Positions 40,396 through 49,661 are shown, numbered from the stretch's first letter. The stretch is 64,000 bases of DNA from Polynucleobacter sinensis (GCF_001595985.1 NZ_LOJJ01000008.1:55726-119725); one strand, 5' to 3'. Numbers and translations are program-made. The notes: generated by a model not told the origin, from the letters alone.

Positions 40396-41542
40396 GCCAC
40401 AATCCACCTCTGCGCACTCAATCTTTAGCAAATTCATTGCGTGGTTCTCTTTGCTCGCAGTCGTTCTCATTTCTGCGAGCAGTATTTGGACTTATTACAA
40501 CACGAATCAACTCATTCGAATTACTCAAGAGCGAAGAGAGGTCGCTCTTGGTAAGGGTTTGGCGTTAGCGATTAGTGATTTGATTGTGACTCGAGAGTAT
40601 GCTCAGCTTGAGAGTGATTTGCGCCAGATCATGGGCAATGAAAGTGTCGAATCAGTCATGGTTACTGATTTGAACGGCACTGTACTTGCTTACTTGGAGC
40701 GTAAGAGCTTGGCGGGGCCGGTGACTTCTAATTTCTCCATCGCCAGTATTGATCTGCCAAAGAATTTTAAGGGGCAATTTCAGGTTGAGAAGAGTGGTCA
40801 AGTATCCATACTTTGGTACAAGGTGGACTCTGGGATTCCGCTGGGTTGGATTCGGATGAAAACATTTATCAATGTTGACGATGCCTTACTCAATAACTTG
40901 CGGATGAATATTCTCTTATCGGTATCAATCTTATTTTTTGGTCTTTTTGGTATCGCAATCATGTTGTTCTATCGGGCCAAGCAAAAGACCCAAGAAGAAG
41001 AATTACGCCTTATTAATAGTAATGGGCAATTACACAACGCGGCCTATTTTGATTCACTAACAAAATTACCTAATCGACTTTCTCTAAATGACCTCGTAGA
41101 AAGTGCAATGGCGGTTGCGAAGTTAGATTCAGATTTACTAGCTATTTGCTTTCTGGATTTAGATGGTTTTAAGGGGGTAAATGATCGTATGGGCCATTCT
41201 TCTGGCGATGGTCTTCTAGTTGCTGCTGCGGCCAGGATGAAAAAGGCTGTTCGAGATAGTGACTCGGTGATTCGTTTGGGTGGGGATGAGTTTGTTCTTA
41301 TTTTGGGCGGCATTAAGAATAAAGAGCAGTTAGAAATTTTGTTAAAGCGAATTTTGGAGCTCCTAGCATCTCCATTCATGATTAGCGGTAAAAATGTTTC
41401 CGTTAGCGCGAGCATTGGGGTGACCATCTATCCAGATGATGATGCTCCGATGGAAGACTTATTGGCACATGCAGATGCCGCCATGTATGAGGCAAAGAAA
41501 CAGGGCAAAAACGCCTGGGTTCTATCGCGCAATAGTAAATAG
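40385..41542 (+). CDS. Diguanylate cyclase with periplasmic sensor domain
   Basis: A 385-residue protein with two membrane helices (residues ~17-36 and ~178-200), a periplasmic domain of about 140 residues between them, and a GGDEF domain: DSLTKLPNRLSLNDL, CFLDLDGFKGVNDRMGHSSG, and RLGGDEFVLILGG, with an intact active loop. It starts with GTG inside the end of the PhnD-like gene. The paired order and overlap imply a ligand-sensing c-di-GMP synthase. A palindromic GAGCTC-CCT-GAGCTC lies about 20 bases after the stop. Confidence 0.9.
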   Translation: MRSKPQSTSAHSIFSKFIAWFSLLAVVLISASSIWTYYNTNQLIRITQERREVALGKGLALAISDLIVTREYAQLESDLRQIMGNESVESVMVTDLNGTVLAYLERKSLAGPVTSNFSIASIDLPKNFKGQFQVEKSGQVSILWYKVDSGIPLGWIRMKTFINVDDALLNNLRMNILLSVSILFFGLFGIAIMLFYRAKQKTQEEELRLINSNGQLHNAAYFDSLTKLPNRLSLNDLVESAMAVAKLDSDLLAICFLDLDGFKGVNDRMGHSSGDGLLVAAAARMKKAVRDSDSVIRLGGDEFVLILGGIKNKEQLEILLKRILELLASPFMISGKNVSVSASIGVTIYPDDDAPMEDLLAHADAAMYEAKKQGKNAWVLSRNSK

Positions 41543-41636
41543 TGGTGAAGGAGTCGAGCTCCCTGAGCTCATGTAATAAGGATGGATATCCTCTAAAATG
41601 GCGCCTTAAAGAAAAGTTATTAAGGGTTCATTTGAA

Positions 41637-42725
41637 GTGTCTGCTGATATAAAAGAAAGAAAGCGCTTAGCCATTGCGCCCATGATGGAGTGGACCGATC
41701 GCCATTGCCGGTCTTTTCATCGCACCCTTAGTAAAGATGCGGTTCTTTATACGGAGATGGTTACTACAGGCGCCCTTATTCATGGTGATGTGCCTCGTCA
41801 CTTGGATTACTCCCAAGATCAGCATCCAGTTGTTTTGCAATTAGGGGGCTCTGAGCCATCCGATTTAGCTAGGGCTGCAGAGCTCGCTCAGCAATGGGCT
41901 TACGATGAGATTGACCTTAATTGTGGATGTCCGTCAGAGAGGGTGCAGCGAGGTGCTTTTGGTGCCTGCCTCATGGCTGAGCCAGAATTGGTTGCCGATT
42001 GTGTTAAAGCAATGAGGGCTGCTGTCGATATTCCCATTTCAGTAAAGCATCGCCTTGGCTTGGACGCGATGGATGCTGCTAATTCTGAAGTGGATTATCA
42101 ATTTGCATTGAACTTTATTTTGTCTGTCGCCGAGGCAGGTGCTAGTCAAGTCACTATTCATGCACGCAATGCCGTGCTTAAAGGTTTATCTCCTAAAGAG
42201 AATCGCAGTAAGCCACCATTGCGCTACGATATTGCAGCCAAGCTTCGTTTAGATGCGCAAAAGCAATTTCCTAATCTCAAGGTGCTACTTAATGGCGGTC
42301 TTGAGAGTAATGAGCAAATTGCCGCTCACTGGGATGACTTTGATGGCTTTATGGTCGGCAGGGCGGCTTATCATTTTCCCGCCATGCTCCTGGGTTGGGA
42401 TGATTTGATTCGCACCGATGGTGAGGCGGCTGGCTATTTATTTAGTGAAACCGAGTGGCATCGAATTCAGATCGCCTTAGTCAAGCAAGTTCAGGCCTGG
42501 TTTGATGAGTGCCAGGCCAAGCAGAAGCCTTTTTATATTGGCGCCTTTACACGCCATATCCTGGGTTTAGCTCATGGCAGGGCAGGTGCTAGGTACTGGC
42601 GTCAGCGTCTCTCTGATCACCATGCTTTGGCCAAAGTCCAGAGCAAAGCTGCAATTGCTGATTTTTTCCTAGATGCCAGTCTGACCTTAGGTGATTGGGC
42701 TGCTTTTGAGTTTGAGTCCGCTTAA
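41637..42725 (+). CDS. dusA: tRNA-dihydrouridine(20/20a) synthase DusA
   Basis: A 362-residue FMN-dependent TIM-barrel enzyme. Seen: RLAIAPMMEWTDRHCRSFHR (FMN site), YTEMVTTGALIHGD, DEIDLNCGCPSERVQRGAFGACLM with the catalytic Cys, VTIHARNAVLKGLSPKENR, and VLLNGGLES. The motif set is that of the DusA subfamily. The GTG start at 41637 is plausible, with no strong ribosome site. It is followed by the tRNA-His gene. Confidence 0.93.
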   Translation: MSADIKERKRLAIAPMMEWTDRHCRSFHRTLSKDAVLYTEMVTTGALIHGDVPRHLDYSQDQHPVVLQLGGSEPSDLARAAELAQQWAYDEIDLNCGCPSERVQRGAFGACLMAEPELVADCVKAMRAAVDIPISVKHRLGLDAMDAANSEVDYQFALNFILSVAEAGASQVTIHARNAVLKGLSPKENRSKPPLRYDIAAKLRLDAQKQFPNLKVLLNGGLESNEQIAAHWDDFDGFMVGRAAYHFPAMLLGWDDLIRTDGEAAGYLFSETEWHRIQIALVKQVQAWFDECQAKQKPFYIGAFTRHILGLAHGRAGARYWRQRLSDHHALAKVQSKAAIADFFLDASLTLGDWAAFEFESA

Positions 42726-42746
42726 ATCCCTTATTTAAAGGCTTTT

Positions 42747-42776
42747 TTGACAGGGTTTTGCCTCAAAAGCTATAAT
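42747..42776 (+). promoter_or_regulatory. Strong sigma-70 promoter of tRNA-His
   Basis: Perfect TTGACA (42747-42752) and perfect TATAAT (42771-42776), spacer 18, located 15 bases before the tRNA gene. Confidence 0.85.
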
Positions 42777-42790
42777 CTTAGATCTTCAGT

Positions 42791-42867
42791 GGCGGACGTA
42801 GCTCAGTTGGTAGAGTCCCAGATTGTGATTCTGGTTGTCGCGGGTTCGAGCCCCGTCGTTCGCCCCA
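42791..42867 (+). tRNA. tRNA-His (anticodon GTG)
   Basis: A 77-base gene. The cloverleaf folds: an 8-bp acceptor including the extra 5' G (position -1) opposite C73, a hallmark of tRNA-His; D-arm GCTC; anticodon stem CCAGA/TCTGG around loop TTGTGAT (anticodon GTG); T-arm GCGGG-TTCGAGC-CCCGT; CCA encoded at 42865-42867. It is followed by a gap without genes. Confidence 0.95.
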
Positions 42868-43282
42868 CCGAATTTGTGTCATTCCCGCCTTTTAAAGTCT
42901 CCGGAATATTCATTCTCCCCATATTCTTTGAGTGCTCGCAGAGTGATTTTTTGCCAAGATCGCTTTACGTCTAGTCGATGGCTTGTTCAAAAAGTATTCA
43001 AGACAGCATTCCTTGTTATCAGCGCCAAATCCCATCAGCTGGAGAGAAATTGCATTCATGCAATTTAGAAACTAATTCTCAAAGTGGGGTTAAATCTTTC
43101 ATCAGGTTCAAATCTTCAGCCTTTCAAATTGATAGTAGATAAGTACTATTTTTATTGGGAATTCCGAATGTAAGGCGCTTTTAGTAGAAAAGAGCTAGCC
43201 AATCAGAAGCATTGTTTCTATGATTAGTGGCTAAACGAGAGAGCTCCTTTTTCAATCACAACCAATTACCTTTGTACCCCCA
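42868..43282. other. Non-coding gap between tRNA-His and the MASE1 gene
   Basis: A 415-base stretch with no credible gene; open frames here run through the tRNA and look unlike protein. It holds a perfect 9-bp palindrome (AAATTGCAT at 43047-43055 with ATGCAATTT at 43058-43066), the motif GTAGATAAGTACTA (43135-43148) shared with other upstream regions in the window, and a bulged hairpin TAGCCAATCA/TGATTAGTGGCTA (43196-43233) in the probable leader of the downstream gene. No integrase, attachment repeat or intrinsic terminator was seen. Confidence 0.6.
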
Positions 43283-46200
43283 TTGACTAATCTAAATCCA
43301 GCCCGAGTAAAGCATTGGTTCTCTAGGGATTTGGCCATCAAGGCCACCCTTTGGGGACTTGCATATGCTATTAGCGCCACTTTCCTCATGAACTATTTTG
43401 TCGGGGTTGCAGGTGCAAATCCTGTTTGGGTCCCTGCTGGCATTGGTTTAGGTGCTCTGCTGATTTTGGGGCGGCGTTATTGGCCGTTTATTTTTGCTGG
43501 AGCAATGCTGGGAGAGCTTGGCGTCACGCATCCATACTATCCACTGCATATCGCCTTCCTAGTTTCAGCTGGCTCAGTCATCGGCATGCTTTCAGCGGCT
43601 ACTTTACTCAAGCGTTTGACTAAATTTAATCCTGATTTTTATTCTGTGGGAGATTACCTGCGCTTGATTATCGTGAGCTTAATCGCCGCCTTAATCGGCA
43701 CGACTATCAACATCGCATTACTCAATTGGAATGGGTTTATTGCCCAAGCTGATCTCTTTCAAGTCTTTAGAAAATGGCTGATCGGCGATTTTTTTGGTAT
43801 GGCCTTTGTAACCCCAATCGTGATGATACTGAGAGGAGATTGGTATCGGTCATGGAGTAAACGCAGGCTGATTTATTTGGCCACTGCCCTTTTCCTTGGA
43901 TTTTTAGTTGGTCAGGCTATCTTTTTTGGATGGTTTAAAGAGTTTGTCAATCTCACTAACCGTGGAAATCTTTACTTTTTCATGGTCACCTTCATGGGCC
44001 TCTACTTTGGGCGTCATGGAGCGATGTTGCTCTTTTTAATCATGATTACCCAATCCATCCTTAGTACATTTTCTGGGGTTGGATTTTTTGGTTCCGACAT
44101 GATGACAAGGCCAGGGCCAACACCAATTTGGGTCTATCTTGCGACAGCTTGCACCCTGGGTTTAGTAGTCAGTTTGGCTGTGGAAAATTTCAGAAGAAAA
44201 AATGATGCCTTATTGGCGTCAAGCAAAATTCTTGAAGAATCAGAAGCGCGCTTTCGCGAGATCGTCGCTAACACCCCCGCACTAATGGCAACCTATGATC
44301 TCAAGACAGAGGTTACGGATTATGTGAACCCATTCTTTACCAAAGTGCTGGGTTATGTCTCAAGCGATTTCTCTGCGCCGAATGCATGGTGGGGCATTGC
44401 TTATCCAGACCCCCTTTATCGTCAAGAGGTTCAGACCGAGTGGAATAGGCGCGCAGAAGAGTGTTTGCAAAATGGAACGCCATTTACCCCCTTTGAGACG
44501 CAGACCACCTGTAAGGATGGCTCAATGAGGTTGATTAGCTGGGGCTCTTATTTTGCTGGTGATCGCATGGTCATTTATGGAATTGATGTCACAGATCAAA
44601 AACGTGCCGAGGAAGTTCTCAAAGTGACTTCGGCTGTTTATCGCGCTATGGGCGAGGCGGTTGTCGTTAACGATGCCAAGGGAAATATCTTGATGGCAAA
44701 CGATACCTTTTGTGAGTTATCGGGCTTTACACAGGAAGAGTTGGTTGGGGCATCCTTTTCTACGCTTTTAGTGAAGCAGCATGGTGCAAGATCTTATTCA
44801 GATATTTATACCTCCTTGGAGGCGATGGGTCGCTGGGAAGGTCAGGCTTGGATTGCTAAAAAGCATGAGAACGAGGTTCTTAAATTTATCTCAATCTATT
44901 CAACCTTTGATGAGAATGGTTTCCCGCTACAAAGGGTTGTGTTGGTTTCTGATGTGACTGATCAGCGTAAGGCGCGAGAGCTGATTAATCAGCAGGCTAA
45001 CTTTGATCCGTTAACAGGCTTGCCAAATAGGCGACTAATGTTTGATCGTTTAGATCAATTAATTAAGCAATCTATTCGTAGCAAGAAGAGCATTGCCATT
45101 ATCTATATCGATCTTGATAACTTTAAGGACATTAATGATAGCCGAGGCCATGATTTTGGCGATCAGTTACTAAAAGGTATTGCAACGCGACTCAGGTCAG
45201 AGGTTCGAGAAACAGACACCGTCGCACGTATTGGCGGTGATGAATTTGTTGTCCTGCTCAGTGATTTAGAAAAGCCAGAATTTGCCGATGTGATTGTTAG
45301 GCAAATTTCTAAAAAATTGGCTGACCCAATCCTTATTGAGCAGCACATGATTTATGTCACCGCAAGCTTGGGTGTTTCCCTTTACCCCAATGATGGATCT
45401 GACGGTAAATCGTTATTGCTTGGCGCTGATCAGGCAATGTATGCAGCTAAGGCGCAAGGTAGAAATACCTTTCAATATTTTACTCAGGCGCTGCAAATCA
45501 ACGCCTCTTATCGTGCTGGCGTTATTGCTGAGTTACGTATGGCACTAGAAAAAAATCAATTTGAACTTTGCTACCAGCCGATTGTTAATTTGAGAACTGG
45601 CTTGATTGATCATGCAGAGGCTTTGTTGAGATGGCGCCGTTCTAATGGTGAGGTAGTATTACCATCAGCCTTTATCCAAATCGCTGAAGATTCTGGCATT
45701 ATTGTGGACATTGGTGATTGGGTATGGAGTGAATCCTTATCCTTTTTAAGCTCGCTTGAATATCAGCCCGGGTTTAGTCTGTCGATTAACGTGGCAGCCT
45801 CTCAATTTAATTCCAATCAACATTCGGCAACACGTTGGCTAGAGCAATTGCAAGAGTATCGTATTTCTCCACAATCAATAGTCCTTGAAATTACCGAGCG
45901 CATGATGCTTAACCAGTCGCAGCGGGTAATGCGTAAGATTGCGATGCTTCAGGAAGCAGGCTGCCAATTTAGCGTGGATGACTTTGGAACGGGCTACTCC
46001 TCTTTAGCATCCTTAAAAAACTTTAACTTTGATTACATCAAGATCGATGCGGATTTTGTGCGACCCCTAAGTCCGGGCAGCCAGGATGCCGCCTTGGTAT
46101 TTGCAATGATCTCCATGGCTAAAGGTCTTGGTCTAAACTCCATTGCGGAGGGTGTTGAGACTCAGGAACAGGCAGACATTCTCCGGACGATGAGCTGTAC

Positions 46201-46285
46201 CTATGCCCAAGGCTATCTCTATAGCAAGCCATTGGCTGCTGCCGACTTTAAGGCTTTACTAAAGACTCAACATTTAGACAGCTAA
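43283..46285 (+). CDS. MASE1-PAS-PAS-GGDEF-EAL bifunctional c-di-GMP enzyme
   Basis: A 1000-residue membrane sensor. Layout: MASE1 membrane domain (1-310; GANPVWVPAGIGLGALLILG), PAS domain (~325-440), PAS domain (~445-560), GGDEF domain (~570-730; FDPLTGLPNRRLMFDRL, ARIGGDEFVVLLSD, intact) and EAL domain (~750-995; AEALLRWRR, NVAASQF, EITERMM, SVDDFGTGYSS, KIDADFV, AEGVET, all key residues present). It may make and break c-di-GMP. The first usable start is a TTG at 43283 without a clear Shine-Dalgarno, suggesting low or regulated translation; no earlier ATG/GTG/TTG start is seen in frame after the stop at 43232. Confidence 0.92.
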   Translation: MTNLNPARVKHWFSRDLAIKATLWGLAYAISATFLMNYFVGVAGANPVWVPAGIGLGALLILGRRYWPFIFAGAMLGELGVTHPYYPLHIAFLVSAGSVIGMLSAATLLKRLTKFNPDFYSVGDYLRLIIVSLIAALIGTTINIALLNWNGFIAQADLFQVFRKWLIGDFFGMAFVTPIVMILRGDWYRSWSKRRLIYLATALFLGFLVGQAIFFGWFKEFVNLTNRGNLYFFMVTFMGLYFGRHGAMLLFLIMITQSILSTFSGVGFFGSDMMTRPGPTPIWVYLATACTLGLVVSLAVENFRRKNDALLASSKILEESEARFREIVANTPALMATYDLKTEVTDYVNPFFTKVLGYVSSDFSAPNAWWGIAYPDPLYRQEVQTEWNRRAEECLQNGTPFTPFETQTTCKDGSMRLISWGSYFAGDRMVIYGIDVTDQKRAEEVLKVTSAVYRAMGEAVVVNDAKGNILMANDTFCELSGFTQEELVGASFSTLLVKQHGARSYSDIYTSLEAMGRWEGQAWIAKKHENEVLKFISIYSTFDENGFPLQRVVLVSDVTDQRKARELINQQANFDPLTGLPNRRLMFDRLDQLIKQSIRSKKSIAIIYIDLDNFKDINDSRGHDFGDQLLKGIATRLRSEVRETDTVARIGGDEFVVLLSDLEKPEFADVIVRQISKKLADPILIEQHMIYVTASLGVSLYPNDGSDGKSLLLGADQAMYAAKAQGRNTFQYFTQALQINASYRAGVIAELRMALEKNQFELCYQPIVNLRTGLIDHAEALLRWRRSNGEVVLPSAFIQIAEDSGIIVDIGDWVWSESLSFLSSLEYQPGFSLSINVAASQFNSNQHSATRWLEQLQEYRISPQSIVLEITERMMLNQSQRVMRKIAMLQEAGCQFSVDDFGTGYSSLASLKNFNFDYIKIDADFVRPLSPGSQDAALVFAMISMAKGLGLNSIAEGVETQEQADILRTMSCTYAQGYLYSKPLAAADFKALLKTQHLDS

Positions 46286-46312
46286 ATACAGTGTATTTAT
46301 GGATTTTTGTTG

Positions 46313-46375
46313 CAACTAGACAACTAATTGTCTAGTTGATTACTACCATTCTGTCTAAATTAGCTGTCTAAATTA
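46313..46375. promoter_or_regulatory. Operator array before the MerR-cyclase gene
   Basis: A perfect 11-bp inverted repeat CAACTAGACAA/TTGTCTAGTTG with loop CTAA (46313-46338), then two direct copies of CTGTCTAAATTA (46351-46362 and 46364-46375). The core TGTCTA or its complement also occurs just upstream at 46274-46279 (TTAGACAG). This is the expected kind of site for autoregulation by the MerR-type domain of the next gene (inference). Confidence 0.6.
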
Positions 46376-46434
46376 AAAATATATCTGTATAAATGATCCC
46401 CCGGCCATCATTTTTTAATTGGACAGATATTTAG

Positions 46435-48006
46435 ATGATTTCAAGTAAGGCACTGATAGACCAAACTGGTATATCTCGTGCGACCCTTAATAACTACATA
46501 CAGCTTGGTATTCTGCCAAAGCCTGTAGTTCAGTCTTTATCTGCCGATGCGGATGAAGGCGGTGCAAGGGTATTGGGATTTTTTCCGGATGACGCGCTCG
46601 AGCGTGTTCAAGCTGTCCAAGTTCTCAAAACTCAAGGTTTATCGATGGCTCAGGTGGCAGAGCGCTTAGCGCAAACTGATGCATTACTTGAAGTGCAGGA
46701 GCTCCATACTCAATCCCGCGGCACTCATTTACGGCCTAGGGTCGCAGGTAAGGTGGGCGATATGAGTGGTATTAGTGAAGTGGGGCGTAAACCCAAGACT
46801 GAGGCGCTCAGCGGCTTGTCGCTTTCCTTGGATACCTTAACGCACCCAGCTTATATGCTGAACTACAACTTTGAGTTGACTTGGTTTAATGAAGCTGCTC
46901 GTACCGAGGTCTTTGGATTTGTGGCGCCGCCAGCAAAAAGTGCTGAACGGAATTTACTGTCTTTGCTTTCTAAACCAGAGGTATGTTTAACTCTAGAGGA
47001 TCAGCGCGCATTAGTTGGGCTACTCCTACAACTGGCGAGCTCACGCATTAGTTATGAATCTTTAGAGAAATTGGTTTTCAAGGCGGATCCTGATTTATTA
47101 CCCTTACTTGAGTCAATAGGGCTTAATGGTGCAAACCCTGAGCAAGCGGTTAATGAGATTGAGTTTTTCCAAAAGGATGCTCAGGGTCAACCGGTATGTT
47201 GCCGAGTCTATGCTGTTTATTTCCGCGAAGGAATTTTGGTAGTGCATGCGCCCGGCATTGACCGCGGTGATGATCTACTCAATTTCTTGGCACGTCGTGA
47301 CCAAGTGATTCACTCATTGTTGAGTAAGCGCTTGCCAGTTCTCACGCCATTGGCCGTGCTAGTTGCTGATTTACAAGGCTCAGTGCGGATTTGCTCTGAG
47401 CTCCCACCAGATGAGTATTTCACGCTAATTAATCAGATTTGGGCGACGATGGGTCCCATCTTGCGTAAATATGCTGGTACGCATGGCAAGCACGTGGGTG
47501 ATGGCGTGGTGTACTACTTCTTTCCTCAGGCCGAAGGTAATTACTTGTTTAACGCCATTGCATGCGCTAACGAGCTTGGCCAAGCAATGCGCAAAATTAG
47601 TGCTGAGTGGCAAATGAAGAAAAATTGGTTTACGGAATTGCAATTAAATATTGGATTGCATGAAGGGCAAGAGTGGTTGGGCACATTCCAATCGGCTAAC
47701 CATATTGAATTCGCGGTTCTCGGAAATACGATTAATCAAGCCTCTCGTTTAAGTGATTTTGCTAGGCATGGCAGCATTTGGGCGACTAAAGAGCTGATTA
47801 GCAAATTAAGCAGTGATGAGCGTAGTCGTTTGGAATTTGGAATTCTGAGAAAGAGTCAGGAAAATGGCGATCGTTTTGTTGCTAGCTCTTATGCACAGGT
47901 TGGATCCTTACTCGATTTAACTCAAGATAAGCACGAGAAACTAAGGGATATTGCCCAGCTTGCCGTCGCTGAAATTCGGCGCGTGAGTCATACCCGAATG
48001 TATTGA
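46435..48006 (+). CDS. MerR-type helix-turn-helix fused to a class III adenylate cyclase
   Basis: A 523-residue soluble protein. Residues 1-75 are a MerR-type winged helix (SKALIDQTGISRATLNNYI, LGILPKP, and AVQVLKTQGLSMAQVAERL). Residues ~120-285 form a PAS-like middle region. Residues ~300-490 are a class III nucleotide cyclase with metal-binding Asp312 (VADLQGS) and Asp356 (HVGDG), adenine-type Lys352, and Asn434/Arg438 (NQASR) of the transition-state site. All look active, so cAMP synthesis is likely. The DNA-binding domain would couple nucleotide synthesis to transcription, an unusual combination. It is preceded by repeated TGTCTA sites and converges with a GAF-HD-GYP gene. Confidence 0.85.
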   Translation: MISSKALIDQTGISRATLNNYIQLGILPKPVVQSLSADADEGGARVLGFFPDDALERVQAVQVLKTQGLSMAQVAERLAQTDALLEVQELHTQSRGTHLRPRVAGKVGDMSGISEVGRKPKTEALSGLSLSLDTLTHPAYMLNYNFELTWFNEAARTEVFGFVAPPAKSAERNLLSLLSKPEVCLTLEDQRALVGLLLQLASSRISYESLEKLVFKADPDLLPLLESIGLNGANPEQAVNEIEFFQKDAQGQPVCCRVYAVYFREGILVVHAPGIDRGDDLLNFLARRDQVIHSLLSKRLPVLTPLAVLVADLQGSVRICSELPPDEYFTLINQIWATMGPILRKYAGTHGKHVGDGVVYYFFPQAEGNYLFNAIACANELGQAMRKISAEWQMKKNWFTELQLNIGLHEGQEWLGTFQSANHIEFAVLGNTINQASRLSDFARHGSIWATKELISKLSSDERSRLEFGILRKSQENGDRFVASSYAQVGSLLDLTQDKHEKLRDIAQLAVAEIRRVSHTRMY

Positions 48007-48032
48007 TCTGGTGTGATCAGGGCGCGACTTAC

Positions 48033-49661
48033 TTAAGCTTGTTTTTTACTGCTGAATTCATACCCAGGTGGCGGCGGGTTATATCCAGGAATCTTGCTCA
48101 CATCTACTTCATCAATCTGACTCTCATCCATAAATTGAAGTGCATATTCTTCGTAGACCTTCTCCCAAATAAAAATATCAAAGAGATCAGGATCAACGTG
48201 GTGACCGAGTTTCATCTTGCCCAAAATTTCCAGTGACTCACTCAGGGTCTTGCCTTTTTTATAAGGTCGATCTTTAGCGGTTAGGGCTTCAAAAATATCG
48301 GCAATACCCATACAACGTGCAGGAACAGACATTTGTTCGCGGGTGAGACCTTTAGGGTAGCCTTTACCGTCCATCTTTTCATGGTGCCCACCAGCATATT
48401 CCGTCACATTTCTAAGATGCTTTGGCCAAGGCAGTTTTTCTAGCATGCTGATAGTTAAATCAATATGGTGGTTAATAATTTGACGCTCAGCATCATTTAG
48501 TGTGCCGGCACGAATGGTTAGATTGGTAATTTCTTCATCAGTTAAAAATGGGTGCTTTTTGCCAGAGCTATCCTCCCACATATATCGCGCAGCAATATCA
48601 TGTACGCGCTGAACGTCGGGATCTTTCATGAACTCACCGCCGATATTGCAATGGCTCAGAAAGTTAAAGTCATCAATTAACTGCTGACGCTGCTGATCTG
48701 CTTCAGAGTTAGTGATTTTTTGTTGGGCAAGCGCTAATTTAATATCACGCATCACCACTTCAACCCTAGTTTCAATTAAAGAAATTCGGTCAAATATCTT
48801 TTCCAATTTCGTGGCTTTATCTACTACGTGGACTGGTGTAGTAATTTTTCCGCAGTCATGTAGTAGGCCGGCAATTTTCAGTTCTTGGCGATCTTTTTCA
48901 TGGAGCGTGAAATCGCCAAGTGGCCCTGATTTACAGCGATTGACAGCATCAGCAAGCATGAGTGTTAAATCAGGTACTCGGTTGCAATGGCCGCCAGTGT
49001 AGGGGGATTTATCGTCGATGGCGTGATTAATAAGGCCAATGAAAGATTCGAACAATTCCTCTAAATGTAGGATCAGCATTCGGTTGGTTAGGGCAACTGC
49101 GGCTTGAGAGCTTAGGGCTTCAACTATCTCTTGACTCTCGGGAGAGAATGGAATGATCTCTTGAGTTTTTGGGTCGATGGCATTAATGAGTTGCAAGACC
49201 CCGATAATTTCCGATTCATGATTTTTCATGGGTACCGTTAAAAACGATACTGAGCGATAGTTATTGGCGGCATCGAATTTATGGGTCCCAGTAAAGTCAA
49301 ATCCCTCTGCGTTATAGGCATCCGCAATATTTACAGTTTGCTCTTTATGAACGGCATAGCAGGCTACGCGACCTAAGTCGGGTTCGCCCGACTTGGTAAA
49401 GAGTGGTAGGGGAGGTATGCCAATAGAGATACTACTTTTCCCTCCAATGTGCACGCCTTTGCTTTTAGTATGAACAATTTCAAACTTAAGAAATTGATCA
49501 TCAGTCACTCGATACAGCGTTCCAGCATCCGCATTGGTGATTTGCAACGCTGCTTGCAAAATATTCTCTAGTAGCTGGTCAATATCCTTCTCACTACTCA
49601 AGGCAGTGCTGATCTTGAGTAGCTGCTGCATCTGTTCTTTGCTAACTGAGTTGGTTGCCAT
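48033..49661 (-). CDS. GAF-HD-GYP c-di-GMP phosphodiesterase
   Basis: A 542-residue soluble protein. Residues ~15-195 are a GAF sensor (ITNADAGTLYRV, SFLTVPMKNHESEIIGVLQLINA). Residues ~210-510 are an HD-GYP domain with AGLLHDCGKITTPVHVVD, NHHIDLT and HHEKMDGKGYPKG, plus a ~70-residue insertion with charged helices (QQKITNSEADQQRQQ). The catalytic residues are present. The Pro-rich tail (GYNPPPPGYEF) is unusual. Its start faces the secretion-island promoter at 49662-49839. Confidence 0.9.
   Translation of the reverse strand: MATNSVSKEQMQQLLKISTALSSEKDIDQLLENILQAALQITNADAGTLYRVTDDQFLKFEIVHTKSKGVHIGGKSSISIGIPPLPLFTKSGEPDLGRVACYAVHKEQTVNIADAYNAEGFDFTGTHKFDAANNYRSVSFLTVPMKNHESEIIGVLQLINAIDPKTQEIIPFSPESQEIVEALSSQAAVALTNRMLILHLEELFESFIGLINHAIDDKSPYTGGHCNRVPDLTLMLADAVNRCKSGPLGDFTLHEKDRQELKIAGLLHDCGKITTPVHVVDKATKLEKIFDRISLIETRVEVVMRDIKLALAQQKITNSEADQQRQQLIDDFNFLSHCNIGGEFMKDPDVQRVHDIAARYMWEDSSGKKHPFLTDEEITNLTIRAGTLNDAERQIINHHIDLTISMLEKLPWPKHLRNVTEYAGGHHEKMDGKGYPKGLTREQMSVPARCMGIADIFEALTAKDRPYKKGKTLSESLEILGKMKLGHHVDPDLFDIFIWEKVYEEYALQFMDESQIDEVDVSKIPGYNPPPPGYEFSSKKQA

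Noticed and set aside
41563..41577. Palindrome GAGCTC-CCT-GAGCTC after the second GGDEF gene as a terminator
   Set aside because: The stem is short and has no T run, so it is not a convincing intrinsic terminator.
42747..43068. Two overlapping open frames across the tRNA-His gene and the following gap
   Set aside because: They translate the tRNA itself and its flank, have no ribosome site and show no protein-like composition.
42868..43282. Possible integration site or genomic island border at tRNA-His
   Set aside because: No integrase, no repeat of the tRNA 3' end and no phage-like genes were seen downstream.
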